DNA from: Amyelois transitella
Taxonomy: Eukaryota > Arthropoda > Insecta > Lepidoptera > Pyralidae
Direction: 5' to 3'
Length of the DNA stretch: 64,000 nt
Assembly: GCF_032362555.1 (NCBI RefSeq)
Contig: NC_083536.1
Coordinates: 7,130,001 to 7,194,000 of the forward strand
Shown here: one piece after another, positions 18,647 to 28,459 of the stretch
Layout: every line of letters starts with the position of its first letter
Numbering within the stretch: position 1 is the first letter of the stretch
Program-made: the position numbers and the translations under genes
Notes under the pieces: model-generated
Told to the model about the DNA's origin: nothing
Seen by the model: only the letters and a program-made list of their open reading frames with translations
The model's database searches: none

Positions 18647-19450
18647 CAAAATGAACACCTTTCAGACTGTCAAGAAAAAATTGATATATGGGCAGGAAAG
18701 TCCTTACATGGGAGACACTGATCCTATCTGAGCCAGCCGCACGTCGACAAAGATAAGTCGAACGAGTGGCTTAGAAGGGGTGAACTGTTTCCCGAAACAG
18801 AGGGCTTTATGATCGCTATACAAGACGAGACAATAGCTACCCGGAATTACATAAAATATATAATAAAAGATGCCAACCAACCTTCAGATCTCTGTAGACA
18901 TTGCAATAGTGCATCGGAGACAATACAACATATAACAGGAGCTTGCTCACCGCTAGCTCAAACGGACTACAAACATCGTCACGACCAGGTTGCTGCAATA
19001 ATCCACCAATATTTAGCTTTGCAATGTAATTTCATAACAAAAATGGAACCATATTATAAATATAAACCTGAGATAGTACTGGAAAATAGAAAACAAAAGT
19101 TATATTGGGACAGAACAATACTAACAGATAAGACTATTCATTATAACAGACCAGATATAACAGTTCATGATAAAGAAACAGATACAGTATACCTCATAGA
19201 TATAGCTATTCCGAATTCACACAATGTTCAAAAAACAATATCAGAAAAACTTAGTAAGTATCAGGATTTAGCAATAGAAGTGAAAACCCAATGGAAAGCA
19301 AATAAAGTTCATATAATCCCAATAGTTTTATCATCAACAGGTATTATTCCAAAAACCCTCGCACAAAGTCTAACTACATTAAAGCTACCACCGTACACTC
19401 TTCATCTCCTACAAAAAGCTACCATACTTAACACCTGCCGAATAACCTGA
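18647..19450 (+). pseudogene. R4/Dong-clade C-terminal zinc finger and restriction-like endonuclease
   Basis: This is the C-terminal part that nicks target DNA in R4/Dong elements. After a decayed bridge (18647-18808, a stop near 18727, then LSQPHVDKDKSNEWLRRG) the frame is open. It has a CCHC finger CRHCNSASETIQHITGAC and the PD-(D/E)XK-like core: RPDITVHDKE, then YLIDIAIPNSHN, then a Lys-rich helix. The protein ends at 19450. The intact endonuclease core combined with stops elsewhere suggests a fairly young but dead copy. Confidence 0.82.
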
Positions 19451-20246
19451 AAGTTTTTAACTTCATCTAACATTTCATCTAACTTTTCTATTTGCTGCTT
19501 GGTCACGACCCGCGTTAGAAGATAATTTACCCTCATCTGAGGAGAAAAGGAAAAAAATAGCTAGCCGCAGGGTAGCTTGTGGCGAGCTGTTGGACAGTAG
19601 CGACCCCACGGACCTGAGGGCTCCCAGGGGAGGCCCCTGTTCCTCGCCTCCGATCTTCCTTCACCAAGGTCGGAGTGAAAACCGATGAGGGGCAGGACCC
19701 CTACCTCTGCCTTGCCTTAACCGGCCGGTCAGAGTGGAGTCGCGAGAGCTATACGCTCGAAGGATGGAAGTGTAAAATGTCATAACGCCGGGGTCGCCTG
19801 ACTGGATCACCACGATTTCACGCCCCGCAGTCTCACCTCTCGACATCCTTAGCCACCCACACCGATGTTGCCCCTTTGTTGCTAATCATGGTGACTAATT
19901 TGAGGGGCCCATTTAGTGAGTGGCGAGTCACCACCTGCCACATAATAGTCACGTATTCATGATTATGGCAGGTGTCCGAACTTCTCCAGCAATAGCCCAG
20001 TTTAAATCCATCCAAACTTCAACTCCATAACCCATCATTCTTTTCCTTATTTTGTAATAGCTCCACCTCCTGCCGAGACCTGTTCATGGACATATTGTCT
20101 ATTGATTAACCGGGAACGGGTTTTGGCAGGAGAACAACATAACATCAACTTCTCCAAAGGGCCTCTACGTGTTGGATTTATATCCCCACGCAAGCCTCTC
20201 AAAAGTCCGGGGTGTATAGACCCGTGAAATCCAAGAGGAGAAACAT
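19451..20246 (+). other. R4/Dong-type 3' UTR with hairpin, ending at (TAA)n
   Basis: This is non-coding sequence between the R4 stop and a TAA tract. It is moderately GC-rich and contains an imperfect hairpin at 19932-19974 (arms CACCTGCCA and TGGCAGGTG with further pairing inside). Such structured 3' UTRs are what the RT of R2/R4-like elements recognises. It ends at the TAA run at 20246-20260. Confidence 0.55.
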
Positions 20247-20260
20247 AATAATAATAATAA
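20246..20260 (+). repeat. (TAA)n microsatellite at the junction of two elements
   Basis: Five TAA repeats separate the plus-strand R4/Dong-type 3' UTR from the minus-strand non-LTR element D, whose own 3' end reads AATAAAGAAT followed by TTA repeats. Dong of Bombyx was described as sitting in TAA repeats, so the tract may be the tail of element D that served as target. Confidence 0.6.
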
Positions 20261-20364
20261 ATTCTTTATTTCAGATTTTGCAATCCATAGTGTTAGTAAC
20301 AATTTAACTTACTGGCTATGTTAGTATAAATCAATATTAATAATAAAATAATAAAAATAAAACA

Positions 20365-20844
20365 TTTATAATTTGGCTACAATGTGTCGGCCCGTAATGC
20401 ATCGGTTCACCCAAGTTTTCATAATGGGTGAATCATACCTCCCACAAATGGTTTTCAGGATAGCATTCGTACTGGTCCGCACTCGCTTAAGCATTGAGGC
20501 TGATATCTTTCTCAAAATAGCATAGAAATCATCGGTATGTGCCTGAGCGAACATATCCGATGCACTTCACCCGCGGGATAGCCCGAACATTACCCTGAAT
20601 CCATTATTGTATTGGATTCGCAGGTCACTGATGACCCTCTGCGTATAATTGGCTCATAGGCTACACGTGTAGAAAACTTGACAGTACGCTTTAAAAAGCG
20701 TAACTTTAACTTGCTGACCACAACGCGCAAACCTACGTGCCAACATATTGCATCTGATCGCCAGCGCCCTGCGTTCCCTCTCCATATCGTTATGGTCTCT
20801 AAGACGGTCGTCGACAATATGCCCCAGGTACTTAAATTGATATA
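20365..20844 (-). pseudogene. element D RT C-terminal domain
   Basis: On the minus strand this reads the post-catalytic part of a non-LTR RT: FKYLGHIV, then MERERRALAIRCNMLARRF, then KVTLFKAYCQVFYTCSL, then IQYNNGFRVMFGL. In-frame stops fall after CSL (about 20660) and after LSRG. The C-terminus ends at 20366. Its N-terminal continuation lies beyond the pogo-like insertion at 23879. Confidence 0.75.
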
Positions 20845-21352
20845 CCGTAGAATGGGGTTACTTTGATTCACAGGGAGACTTTGATAAAATCTTTAATTTT
20901 TTTTAAAATTGAAATTGCGTGCTTTCTGAACGCACCCGCGTGAAACTTTTTTTTGTGTTGGCAGCACTGTTTGTCACTCTTTTCATTGCCCAAGTGCACA
21001 CGGTTCGAAGTCGGAGATTTTTATTAAAAACCGTAAGTTTTGCATTTGAACTATTTTATAAGTTTAAATAACTTTCAAGGTCCCAAAATAAATATAAATA
21101 TAGCATAAAGAAATATTAGTTTATGTTATTTTGTGTTAAATCAACTTGAGAAATAAGTTTTGATTCGCAGCCTAACCTTGAAATCTTTATTCAAATGGCG
21201 ACATTTTTAAAGCGGGGTGTCATTGATCACCACCATGGGGCTACTTTGATCACTGATCAATCTCACCCCAAGACCTAGCGATTTTCCTTTTTTTGGTGAT
21301 TTGCTGACGGTGCAACGTCGGTGGTTGCATTAAAAGTTTTTTTTCTTATAGG

Positions 21353-23224
21353 ATGATGCCGAGAACCTATCAGAAACGTTTAGGCGCTCGAGGCTATAAA
21401 AATTATACAGAAGAATTACTGGATCGAGCTATAACAGCTGTCACAGAAGGTCGTATGACCTTGCGGGCGGCTTCTGAAAAGTTTAATATACCGTATGGCA
21501 CGATTTTTAATAAATATCATGGAAAGTATATAAAGAAACCAGGAGCACAGCCAGTATTTTCTAAAACTGAAGAGGAAACTATTCTGAAATCGTGTGCTAA
21601 ATGCGCTGATTGGGGATATCCGCTTACAACTTTAGATTTGCGCATGTTTGCTAAAATTCTATTAGATTCACAAGGCAGAACAGTCTCCAAATTTCGAAAT
21701 AATATGCCTGGACAAGACTGGGCATACTCACTGCTCAACCGGCACAAAAACCAGTATTCTCAACGGGTGTCTACTAATATCAAACGAGCTAGAGCGGCAG
21801 TATCCCGTGAAAGTATTGAGGAATATTTCAAAAACCTTGAAAATACTTTGAAAGAAGTACCTGACTCAAATATTTTCAATTATGATGAGTCGAATCTTAG
21901 TGACGATCCAGGTAAAAAGATAGGGATATTTCGCAGAGGTGTCAAGTATCCAGAAAAGGCGATGAACTTTTCCAAAAGTGCCACATCTATAATGGTTTGT
22001 GGTTCTGCTGATGGTGTGCTATTACCACCCTACATAATTTACAAAAGCTTACACCTTTACGATACCTGGAAGGAGAGGGCACCGCGTGGCCCGCCATGCT
22101 GCAATCAGCCTTGTTGCTCAGGTGGATCACGATTTAACCGCACAGTTAGTGGTTGGTTCGACGCACCATCATTCCGGGACTGGTTTGTAAGTTGCTTTAT
22201 GCCTCATGCAAAAAGGCTGCCTGGTCGTAAAGTTCTTATTGGAGACAATCTTTCGTCTCATTTAGATGAGCAAGTCATAAAACTTTGCAGCGAAAATGAC
22301 ATTGATTTTGTGTGTTTGGTGCCACATTCGACGCACCTATGTCAACCTCTTGATGTGGCGTTTTTCCGCCCAATGAAGACAGCATGGCGGCAAGTTTTGA
22401 CCAATTGGAAGATGCAAAATGCTAAGTTGTCATCTGTTCCAAAAGATACATTCCCTCATCTGCTGACAAACGCTCTCAACAAAATGGATGAAGTCCAACC
22501 AAAACCAAATTCAGAATATAAAGACATAACTTCTGGGATTAAAAGGAACATGATGAGCGGATTTCGTGCTGCTGGTATTTATCCTTTTAATAAACAAAAA
22601 GTTCTTGATCGTCTACCAAAAGAAGATATTGGAGGGCAGGAAATTGAAAGTGCTTTAACCAATTTTTTAAAGGAATCAAGATATGGAAGTTCTTCGAATC
22701 AATCTACAAGGAAAAAAAGGCGTTTAGATGTAGCTCCCGGCAAAAGTATTGCAACCCGAGAGGAAACTATACAATCTACTGATCCCGAACAAAATGAGAT
22801 TGCAGCATCTGATATTCAAGAAACAGAAATTCAAGCATTGGTTGGTCCTAGTACATCTCAAGGCGAAGCTCCACGTTTAGACGACGAAGAAATCCCGGAT
22901 AGACAAATATATGAAAGTGACCCTGATGAGGATGTAGTAGAAGCAGAAGATGAGAAGACAGAGTGCAGTTTAGGAAGATTCGTATTAGCGAAATTCTACA
23001 CGAGACGTGGCAAAAAGACCTACAAATATGTTTGTCAAATTGTAGAAACTGAACCTTTGCTTGTCGAGGGTTTCAAATCGGTTGGAACTAAAAGAAAGTT
23101 TAAAAGAGTTCCAGATGATATATCTGAAATTGATTACACCGATATTATATCTTATTTACCAAAGCCTGTTAAAAAAGACGACTTTATAATTTTTCCTTTT
23201 GATATTAATATTCAAGAATTGTAG
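21353..23224 (+). CDS. pogo/Tigger-like transposase (623 aa, intact)
   Basis: This is a DDE transposase of the pogo branch of Tc1/mariner. The N-terminus has a psq-type helix-turn-helix (about residues 17-58, with LRAASEKFNIPYGTIFNKY) followed by a CENP-B-like region (WAYSLLNRHK). The DDE_1 core has D178 in FNYDESN, D298 in IGDNLSSH and D334 in CQPLDVAFF. The last two are separated by 35 residues, so it reads as DD35D. An acidic tail (residues 500-560) precedes a C-terminal basic domain. An 18-residue Cys/Pro/Gly-rich insert (PRGPPCCNQPCCSGG) sits between the first and second Asp. ATG 21353 is chosen as the first Met; there are no stops. It is similar in plan to Jerky/Tigger proteins. Confidence 0.92.
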   Translation: MMPRTYQKRLGARGYKNYTEELLDRAITAVTEGRMTLRAASEKFNIPYGTIFNKYHGKYIKKPGAQPVFSKTEEETILKSCAKCADWGYPLTTLDLRMFAKILLDSQGRTVSKFRNNMPGQDWAYSLLNRHKNQYSQRVSTNIKRARAAVSRESIEEYFKNLENTLKEVPDSNIFNYDESNLSDDPGKKIGIFRRGVKYPEKAMNFSKSATSIMVCGSADGVLLPPYIIYKSLHLYDTWKERAPRGPPCCNQPCCSGGSRFNRTVSGWFDAPSFRDWFVSCFMPHAKRLPGRKVLIGDNLSSHLDEQVIKLCSENDIDFVCLVPHSTHLCQPLDVAFFRPMKTAWRQVLTNWKMQNAKLSSVPKDTFPHLLTNALNKMDEVQPKPNSEYKDITSGIKRNMMSGFRAAGIYPFNKQKVLDRLPKEDIGGQEIESALTNFLKESRYGSSSNQSTRKKRRLDVAPGKSIATREETIQSTDPEQNEIAASDIQETEIQALVGPSTSQGEAPRLDDEEIPDRQIYESDPDEDVVEAEDEKTECSLGRFVLAKFYTRRGKKTYKYVCQIVETEPLLVEGFKSVGTKRKFKRVPDDISEIDYTDIISYLPKPVKKDDFIIFPFDINIQEL

Positions 23225-23488
23225 AATAAGTAAAGATAATGACTGATATTGTTTTCTAATGAAAATGTTACATCTCAAAAACTGATTATTGTTGTGTATT
23301 TTTAAAAGCTTAGCTGTTTTGTAAGTGAAAAAGCGTTATAATTTTACCTTTTGATATTAATACTATATTAGTAGAATTAAGTTAGATAATGAAAGACTGA
23401 TATACTGTTTCCTAATGAAAATGTCAGATCTCAAAAATTGTGATTGTTGTATTGTATTTTTCAAAGCTTTAAGCTGTTTTGTAAGTGA
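23193..23488 (+). repeat. tandem duplication of about 152 bp at the transposase 3' end
   Basis: The block from CCTTTTGATATTAATA (23194) through TGTTTTGTAAGTGA (about 23332) recurs at 23345-23488 with scattered differences. It covers the last codons and 3' UTR of the pogo-like transposase. The divergence shows that it is old. Confidence 0.7.
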
Positions 23489-23878
23489 CATAATAAATAA
23501 AAAAGTTGATTTTTAATAAAGTATTTATTTTACTTTGATCAATGTCACCCCAAAAATACTTAAAATGTAATATCTTTTCTTGTACTTGACAGTTTTTTTT
23601 CGTTCTTTCGGATAAGTATTTCTTACAAGGGTTACTTTCGATTTCCGTAACAAAAATAGGGGGTATCAAAGTAACCCCACTCACGGTATATCATTGATCA
23701 TTTACTTACATTTTTTTTCCCGGGTCATTTTGCATCCAAATTAAATTCAAATGTAATATATCGATTCATCAGTAAAAACCGATATTCTCATTTTTTTTTC
23801 GTTTGTGTTACGTTAAAATTTAAAAAAATAGGGTATATTGATTTTCTAAATTGATCAATGATACCCCATTCTACGGTA

Positions 23879-24993
23879 CGCGTTTTAAAATATGACCATT
23901 TAGTCTTATGTCAGGCACGGAGACAGGGCATTTGCCGCAGACCGTCCTAAACACCAGAGGATTCCTCTCCCAGAGGATGTCATAAGACACAAGATCAAAC
24001 GCTCGAGAAAAATCCAGGAAACAAGCAAAGATTGGCGTTCGTCGCTGTGTAATAATGCTAATAATATACTGTATTTTTCAGTACTAAGATAGCACTTTCG
24101 GTAGACAGATTAGACCGAAAGCCAAACTGAGCATCGTGTAGGCCTAAATAGTTCTCGAGATGACCATCTATTAGACCGTCCAGCACTTTCGCAATGATAG
24201 TTGCTAATGATATTGGCCGAGTTACATCTCTTGTTTTATTTTTAATTATTGGCACCATAATAGTTTTGATAAGATTGTGTGGGAGGCATGAGTGACTCAG
24301 ACACAAGGAGAAGAACATAGCTAACGTTCTAGAAATGTGGGGACCAGCATGCTGCAAATGCTCGATGGATAGCCCGTCGTGACCAGGAGACTTTCCTCTA
24401 GTCATTTTGCTAATTATATTATCAACCTGGTCAGCTGAGAAGCGGATGAGGTCCGAGTCACAACAGTCTCCATCATCAACAGCCCCGCTGGATAAACCAA
24501 GGGGCGACTCCACCTTAAAATGGTCAACAAACATGTTAGCGATAGCACTAGGCTCGCTGGCATCACCAACAGTCCCTGGGAGACCAGGTTTAATATCAAG
24601 CTTATTGGTTGCTTTCCAGAATTTTTTGAAATCTTTGTTTTTACGGTGATCTGCAATGATATCAAGTTTAATCTGCTCTTGGTTATTTAAGCACCATTTT
24701 AATTTGCTCTTAAAAATCTTACGGGATGCACGCATATCATTGTATATAGACCCTGACATAGGCTGATTATGCCATAACCATAATTGATATTTAGACCTGA
24801 CCATCCCGTGTGCCTCCTTTACATATTGATTCCATCCCATTATTTGAGCACAATGCTTAGTACGTTTATGTTTTACATGTGTTTGCTCAGCAGCTGAAGT
24901 TAAGGTATTTACAATATACCTATGCTCTTTGTGTTTACAATGCCTATTACAACAAGAATCTAATTCCTGGGGGTAGTCAAAGTTCTGGAGCAT
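23879..24993 (-). pseudogene. element D linker and RT fingers, palm deleted
   Basis: From 24993 down it encodes the linker and RT fingers: FKKFWKATNKL, GKSPGHDGLSIEHLQHAGPH, PIIKNKTRDVTRPISLATI and AQFGFRSNLST. A stop follows at 24058, then a short palm piece (FACFLDFSRAFDLV, in another frame). It then jumps to VPDIRLNGHILKR at the pogo junction. The catalytic YADD region (about 150 residues expected) is missing, so there is both a frameshift and an internal deletion. Confidence 0.75.
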
Positions 24994-26113
24994 ATTATTA
25001 CATAAATTATAGTAATCAGAAACTTGACTATTAACAACAGGTCTACGTTAGTATGTATTATACATGAACATGTATTTCGATTAGATTCTTTCGGGTATAC
25101 AACCCAGAATGGTCGATTTTTACAAAACGTTGAGTATCCAAGTTTCTTGTGAGTTTTATTATACTTATTATGGAGGTTTATTAAAGTGTCTGACAGATAG
25201 CGTTTTTGTTTTGTTATATTATTACGTTTTTTATCGGCTGAAATTCTGCTGTTGCTATCGTCATCAAAAAAGGCTACTATATCATGTTTTGTGTCTATTT
25301 CTATTCCTTTGTTAACTGCTTTTTTTTTTCTTACTGTAAATGTTTCTGTTGCTTTCAGTATTTTATGTTTTTTGAATTTTTCTTTGTCTGCTACCACAAT
25401 ATCACTGAATTGACGTTTTTCTTTTTTCTTCAAAGTTTTAAATCCTTCTTTTAGCTGTTTAGAAACAACTTCTCCGAACATTAATTTCTTTTTAACTTCT
25501 TCTTTTTTGGTTATATCTATGTTGTCTATCAAGGCGTCAATTTTTAGTTCAGTCGATGGAGTTTCTTTCGGAGATTTGTTACTGTTTCTGGTAATTCTCT
25601 GGTACATTTTTTTAAATGCCATATTCTCTTTTTTTTCCTTTTTAAGTTTTTGATTTAATTCACCAATCCGCTTAGAGTAAGCATAGCGAATTCTCCTTAC
25701 CAGTCTTTCCTTTTCTATGCAGGTTTTACAATTGACATCGATTTTCATTTTATAAGTTGCCAGAGATGATGAAGGACCTTCTAAAGGATCAACTTCATTA
25801 ATAACTTCCTCATTGCTTGTTGGAGGAATATTATCTACCAGTATTGGTTCTACGACTTTTTCTTTTTTTTTTCAACATAATTTTGTCGATTTTCTCGCCA
25901 CTTCTTCCGTTGTTGTCGTTGATGGTGTGGCGTTAGTTCACTTATTCTTTTAATTTTTTTCTGTTCTTTGCGTTTTAAATATCGTTGTCTTTCTTTTTCT
26001 TTCTGCAAAGCATATTTTACCGGATCATTTTTTATTTCTTCATATTTCTTTTTCTTGTGGAGACGGGCTTGCTCCAATTTTTCTTCACGACTTTTCTTAT
26101 TTACTTTAACCAT
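24960..26113 (-). pseudogene. unclassified Lys-rich protein, frameshifted and 3'-truncated
   Basis: I recognise this only as a protein type seen in many copies in insect genomes; its function is unknown to me. The start is taken at ATG 26113 (MVKVNKKSREEKLEQA). Residues 1-80 are highly basic and helical (KNDPVKYALQKEKERQRYLK, then LTPHHQRQQRKKWREN). A run of A/T at 25860-25870 breaks the frame by one base. The protein then continues from 25860 down to 25040: a coiled, Lys-rich part with a CKTC pair, a segment IVAFFDDDSNSRIS, a YLSDTLINLHNKY helix, and a motif PFWVVYPKESNRNTCSCIIH. It is cut near 25020 by non-LTR element D. The last ~20 residues before 24960 belong to the junction. Confidence 0.5.
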
Positions 26114-26227
26114 GTTTGCTTCTTCTATTATAAAAATAATATATAATATATAATGCATAATATATATAATGCATAAAAAAAAATTAAAACTGATTAATTA
26201 CAGATCTTGTATTATCTTATTACTTAA

Positions 26228-26541
26228 TAGGATCGTTTCCAAAAACATTTTTCATACAAAAAGCCGTGACTGTTTTCACCCCTTAAACCTTCACCCATTT
26301 TCTCCATTTTTGGATATCTGCTAGATATAATGATAAACTAGGAAGCATGGTTCTCTTTTTTTAGAAATTTAAAAATATTTTTTTTTCTTTGCAAAATTGC
26401 TAAAAAAAGAGAACTAGTAGTACTAGAACTAGTTTATCATTATATCTAGCAGATATCCAAAAATGGAGAAAATGGGTGAAGGTTTAAGGGGTGAAAACAG
26501 TCACGGCTTTTTGTATGAAAAATGTTTGGTAAACAATCCTA
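26228..26541. mobile_element. foldback MITE with TTAA target duplication (314 bp)
   Basis: Two arms of about 115 bp (26228-26341 and 26430-26541) are inverted copies, both containing GATATCTGCTAGATATAATG or its complement. TTAA flanks both sides (26224-26227 and 26542-26545). The ends read TAGGATCGTTT and, reversed, TAGGATTGTTT. The centre is A/T-rich with a further small inverted repeat. TTAA targeting is a piggyBac hallmark, so this is probably a non-autonomous piggyBac-type element; the ends do not match either piggyBac-like gene in this window. Confidence 0.8.
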
Positions 26542-26599
26542 TTAAAACAAGAACTTTTGATGAGTAGCGTAGATTAAAAAGGATATCCTACTTCGTACT

Positions 26600-26772
26600 A
26601 ATAAGTATTATAAATACGAAAGTTTGTAATGATGGATGTTTGTTACTCTTTCACGCAAAACCTACTGTACGGATTTTGATGAAATACACGGGTATATAAC
26701 TTGGAATAACACTTAGGTTACTTTTTATCCCAATATTCCCACGGGAGCGAAGCCCCGTGGTGCAGCTAGTAC
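26600..26772 (+). repeat. lepidopteran dispersed repeat ending GCTAGT
   Basis: It runs from TACTAATAAGTATTATAAA to a GC-rich end CGAAGCCCCGTGG...GCTAGT, with a middle reading TGTTTGTTACTCTTTCACGC and ACGGATTTTGATGAAA. I recognise this as a very common dispersed repeat of moths and butterflies. Whether it is Helitron- or SINE-derived cannot be settled here; the CTAG-T end would suit a Helitron. Confidence 0.55.
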
Positions 26773-27224
26773 TGAATACAAATTTATTTGTCAAAAAAAA
26801 ATCTGAGGCCTTGTGATTAGGTATATGAAAATCACATCAATTTAACTATGAAGTTTAGTTAAAATCTGTCAGCGAAATGCGAGAAAATCGCTGACAAACA
26901 TACATTTGTACATACAGGTACTTTTTTTAAGTCGGTTCATAGTGATAATACTTATTAAGTTACCTATAACCCCCCTTTTTATGCGATTGTTTAAAAGCTT
27001 TTTGTTTATCATTACCTTCAATTTAGGATCTTTACCTTCAATTTAAATGCTGATGGTAAACGAACGTAATGATCGTGAAGGTAATTATATTATGGCATGT
27101 TTCGAATTTTAGTAACTAAATTATAAGTACAATAAATCAGAAAAATGGACTACGGCTATAAAAACTATCAAACTTCATCATAAAAAATACAATGTAATTA
27201 AAATCACAGTACTCACCTTAAAAG
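26773..27224. other. A/T-rich non-coding stretch
   Basis: I see no ORF, terminal repeat or RNA gene. Two close copies of ACCTTCAATTTA occur at 27014-27045. Confidence 0.5.
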
Positions 27225-27450
27225 TAAAGGGATGGTAAAGACCAAATCTCGTACCAAACTTGAAAATTCACGATTCTCATTGATTTTTTGGCGAAACAAA
27301 CGCGCGACCACCTCCCACTGTGTCTGCCTGCCGACTAGCGGGCGAGTCGGAGGCGGGGAGCGGGGAGCCGGGTTTCTAGGGTTAACGTACACGAATGGTT
27401 TTGCAGTTTTATCTATGCTGATGGTAAAGACCAAAATTAACGTGACAAAA
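27225..27450 (+). repeat. spaced direct repeat around a GC-rich island
   Basis: The motif GATGGTAAAGACCAAA occurs at 27230 and 27419, and a partial copy (GATGGTAAACGAACG) lies at 27050. Between the two full copies is a GC-rich island of about 100 bp (27300-27385). No coding role is supported. Confidence 0.4.
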
Positions 27451-27799
27451 CTTAAATTTCGTTTTATTTAATGATTAGATATTATCTATAAATTTATAAA
27501 TTTAAATAATTACACCTTAATAAATATGTATATTTTAATATTGTATTGCTAAAATAGCGCTACAAATGCACATTTTTAATATCCGATGTCTTGACCTCTA
27601 GTGTTTGCCTTCGGGACACGCATGGTAGTGACATTTTGACACATAAATATGCTGTAACTGTACTGTAACATAAATATCTTTATATCTACAATTAGGGGAT
27701 TACGTTGCATGGCCTCGGTAGCCCTTTTTAAAATGGATAGTTTGAAATTAATAAGACAGCTTAAATGTGAATACTTTTTTTTTAATCGTCCAAAATATA

Positions 27800-28062
27800 C
27801 GAATTGCACGAAATTTGAGAAGTACCCTAATATTCAGTTGAAAGCTGGACCCCGAATACCATATTTTTCAAGCTTTTCTAGTAAACGCTCATGTGAGACT
27901 TAATCAAAAGCTCGGGACATTTCGAAAAATAAAACTGTAGATGCATATACATATTATCAATGATTTGCTTAACAAGATTGTAAGCAGCAAGTGTTGTTAA
28001 CTTCCCCTTTGTGAAGCCATACTGCTCTTCAATTAAGGCGCTACATTCAGATGACATGTACC
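27800..28062 (-). pseudogene. non-LTR RT fragment
   Basis: The minus strand reads EEQYGFTKGKLTTLAAYNLV and then, after a frameshift, an FFEMSRAFD-like motif (with a stop) and HERLLEKLEKYGI. This is the fingers-to-palm region of a Jockey/CR1-type RT, about 80 residues, broken by at least two lesions. Flanking parts of the element are not recognisable. Confidence 0.6.
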
Positions 28063-28423
28063 TCGATGCGGGCGAGAGGCTCACCCCGCGCGGGGCTCAC
28101 CCCCGACCAGCTTACCCCGCTAGATCGCCGCCGCACCGTAGCCGCTGGCGCGTGACCTCACGTAACCCGAATAAAGTTTGCGAATGCAATGGAGTCCGCA
28201 TCAGAATATTTTATTGTTTTTATTGATACAATAAAATAATTTTACAAAAAAACATACATATATTAAATTACATTATAAGCAATGATATAGTTGCGGATGT
28301 ATGCAAAAATTTTGTATAAAATGAATAAGTTTGTAATGGTTTTAAAAAAACTACTCGTAATTACTTATTCGATTTCGTTCAATTAAAGGTAATTTACATA
28401 GTAATGTATATCATATATTTTTA

Positions 28424-28451
28424 GGGTTCCGTAGCCAAATGGCTACGGAAC
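28424..28451. repeat. perfect hairpin GGTTCCGTAGCC
   Basis: The sequence GGTTCCGTAGCC, then AAAT, then GGCTACGGAACC forms a 12-bp perfect stem with a 4-base loop. The motif AGGGTTCCGTA occurs again near 31004. It is a common dispersed lepidopteran motif; no transcription-terminator role is implied. Confidence 0.6.
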
Positions 28452-28459
28452 CTATGGTT

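Larger units (their letters stand above)
20845..23876 (+). mobile_element. pogo/Tigger-like transposon (3032 bp)
   Basis: It is flanked by TA on both sides (20843-20844 and 23877-23878). The left end is CCGTAGAATGGGGT and the right end is ACCCCATTCTACGG, a perfect 14-bp inverted repeat. A second, slightly different copy of the terminal motif (ATCAAAGTAACCCCACTCACGGTA) lies internally at 23664-23688, about 190 bp before the true end. Motifs combining TTTGATC and a run of Cs or Gs recur near both ends (21220-21275, 23532-23555, 23850-23868). It contains one intact transposase. Confidence 0.9.
20262..25020 (-). mobile_element. non-LTR retrotransposon D (dead), split by pogo-like element
   Basis: This is a minus-strand element in two pieces around 20845-23876. 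The coding text resumes across the insertion (GHILKRV, then YQFKYLGHIV, with one TA duplicated). The 3' end has an AATAAA signal and TTA repeats. The 5' end at about 25020 abuts the unclassified Lys-rich gene, which it truncates. The RT has a large internal deletion (below), so the copy is inactive. Confidence 0.75.

Noticed and set aside
26600-26772. A Helitron
   Set aside because: The CTAG-T end fits, but no RepHel gene is present and the 5' end does not start with a clear TC, so it is left as an unclassified dispersed repeat.
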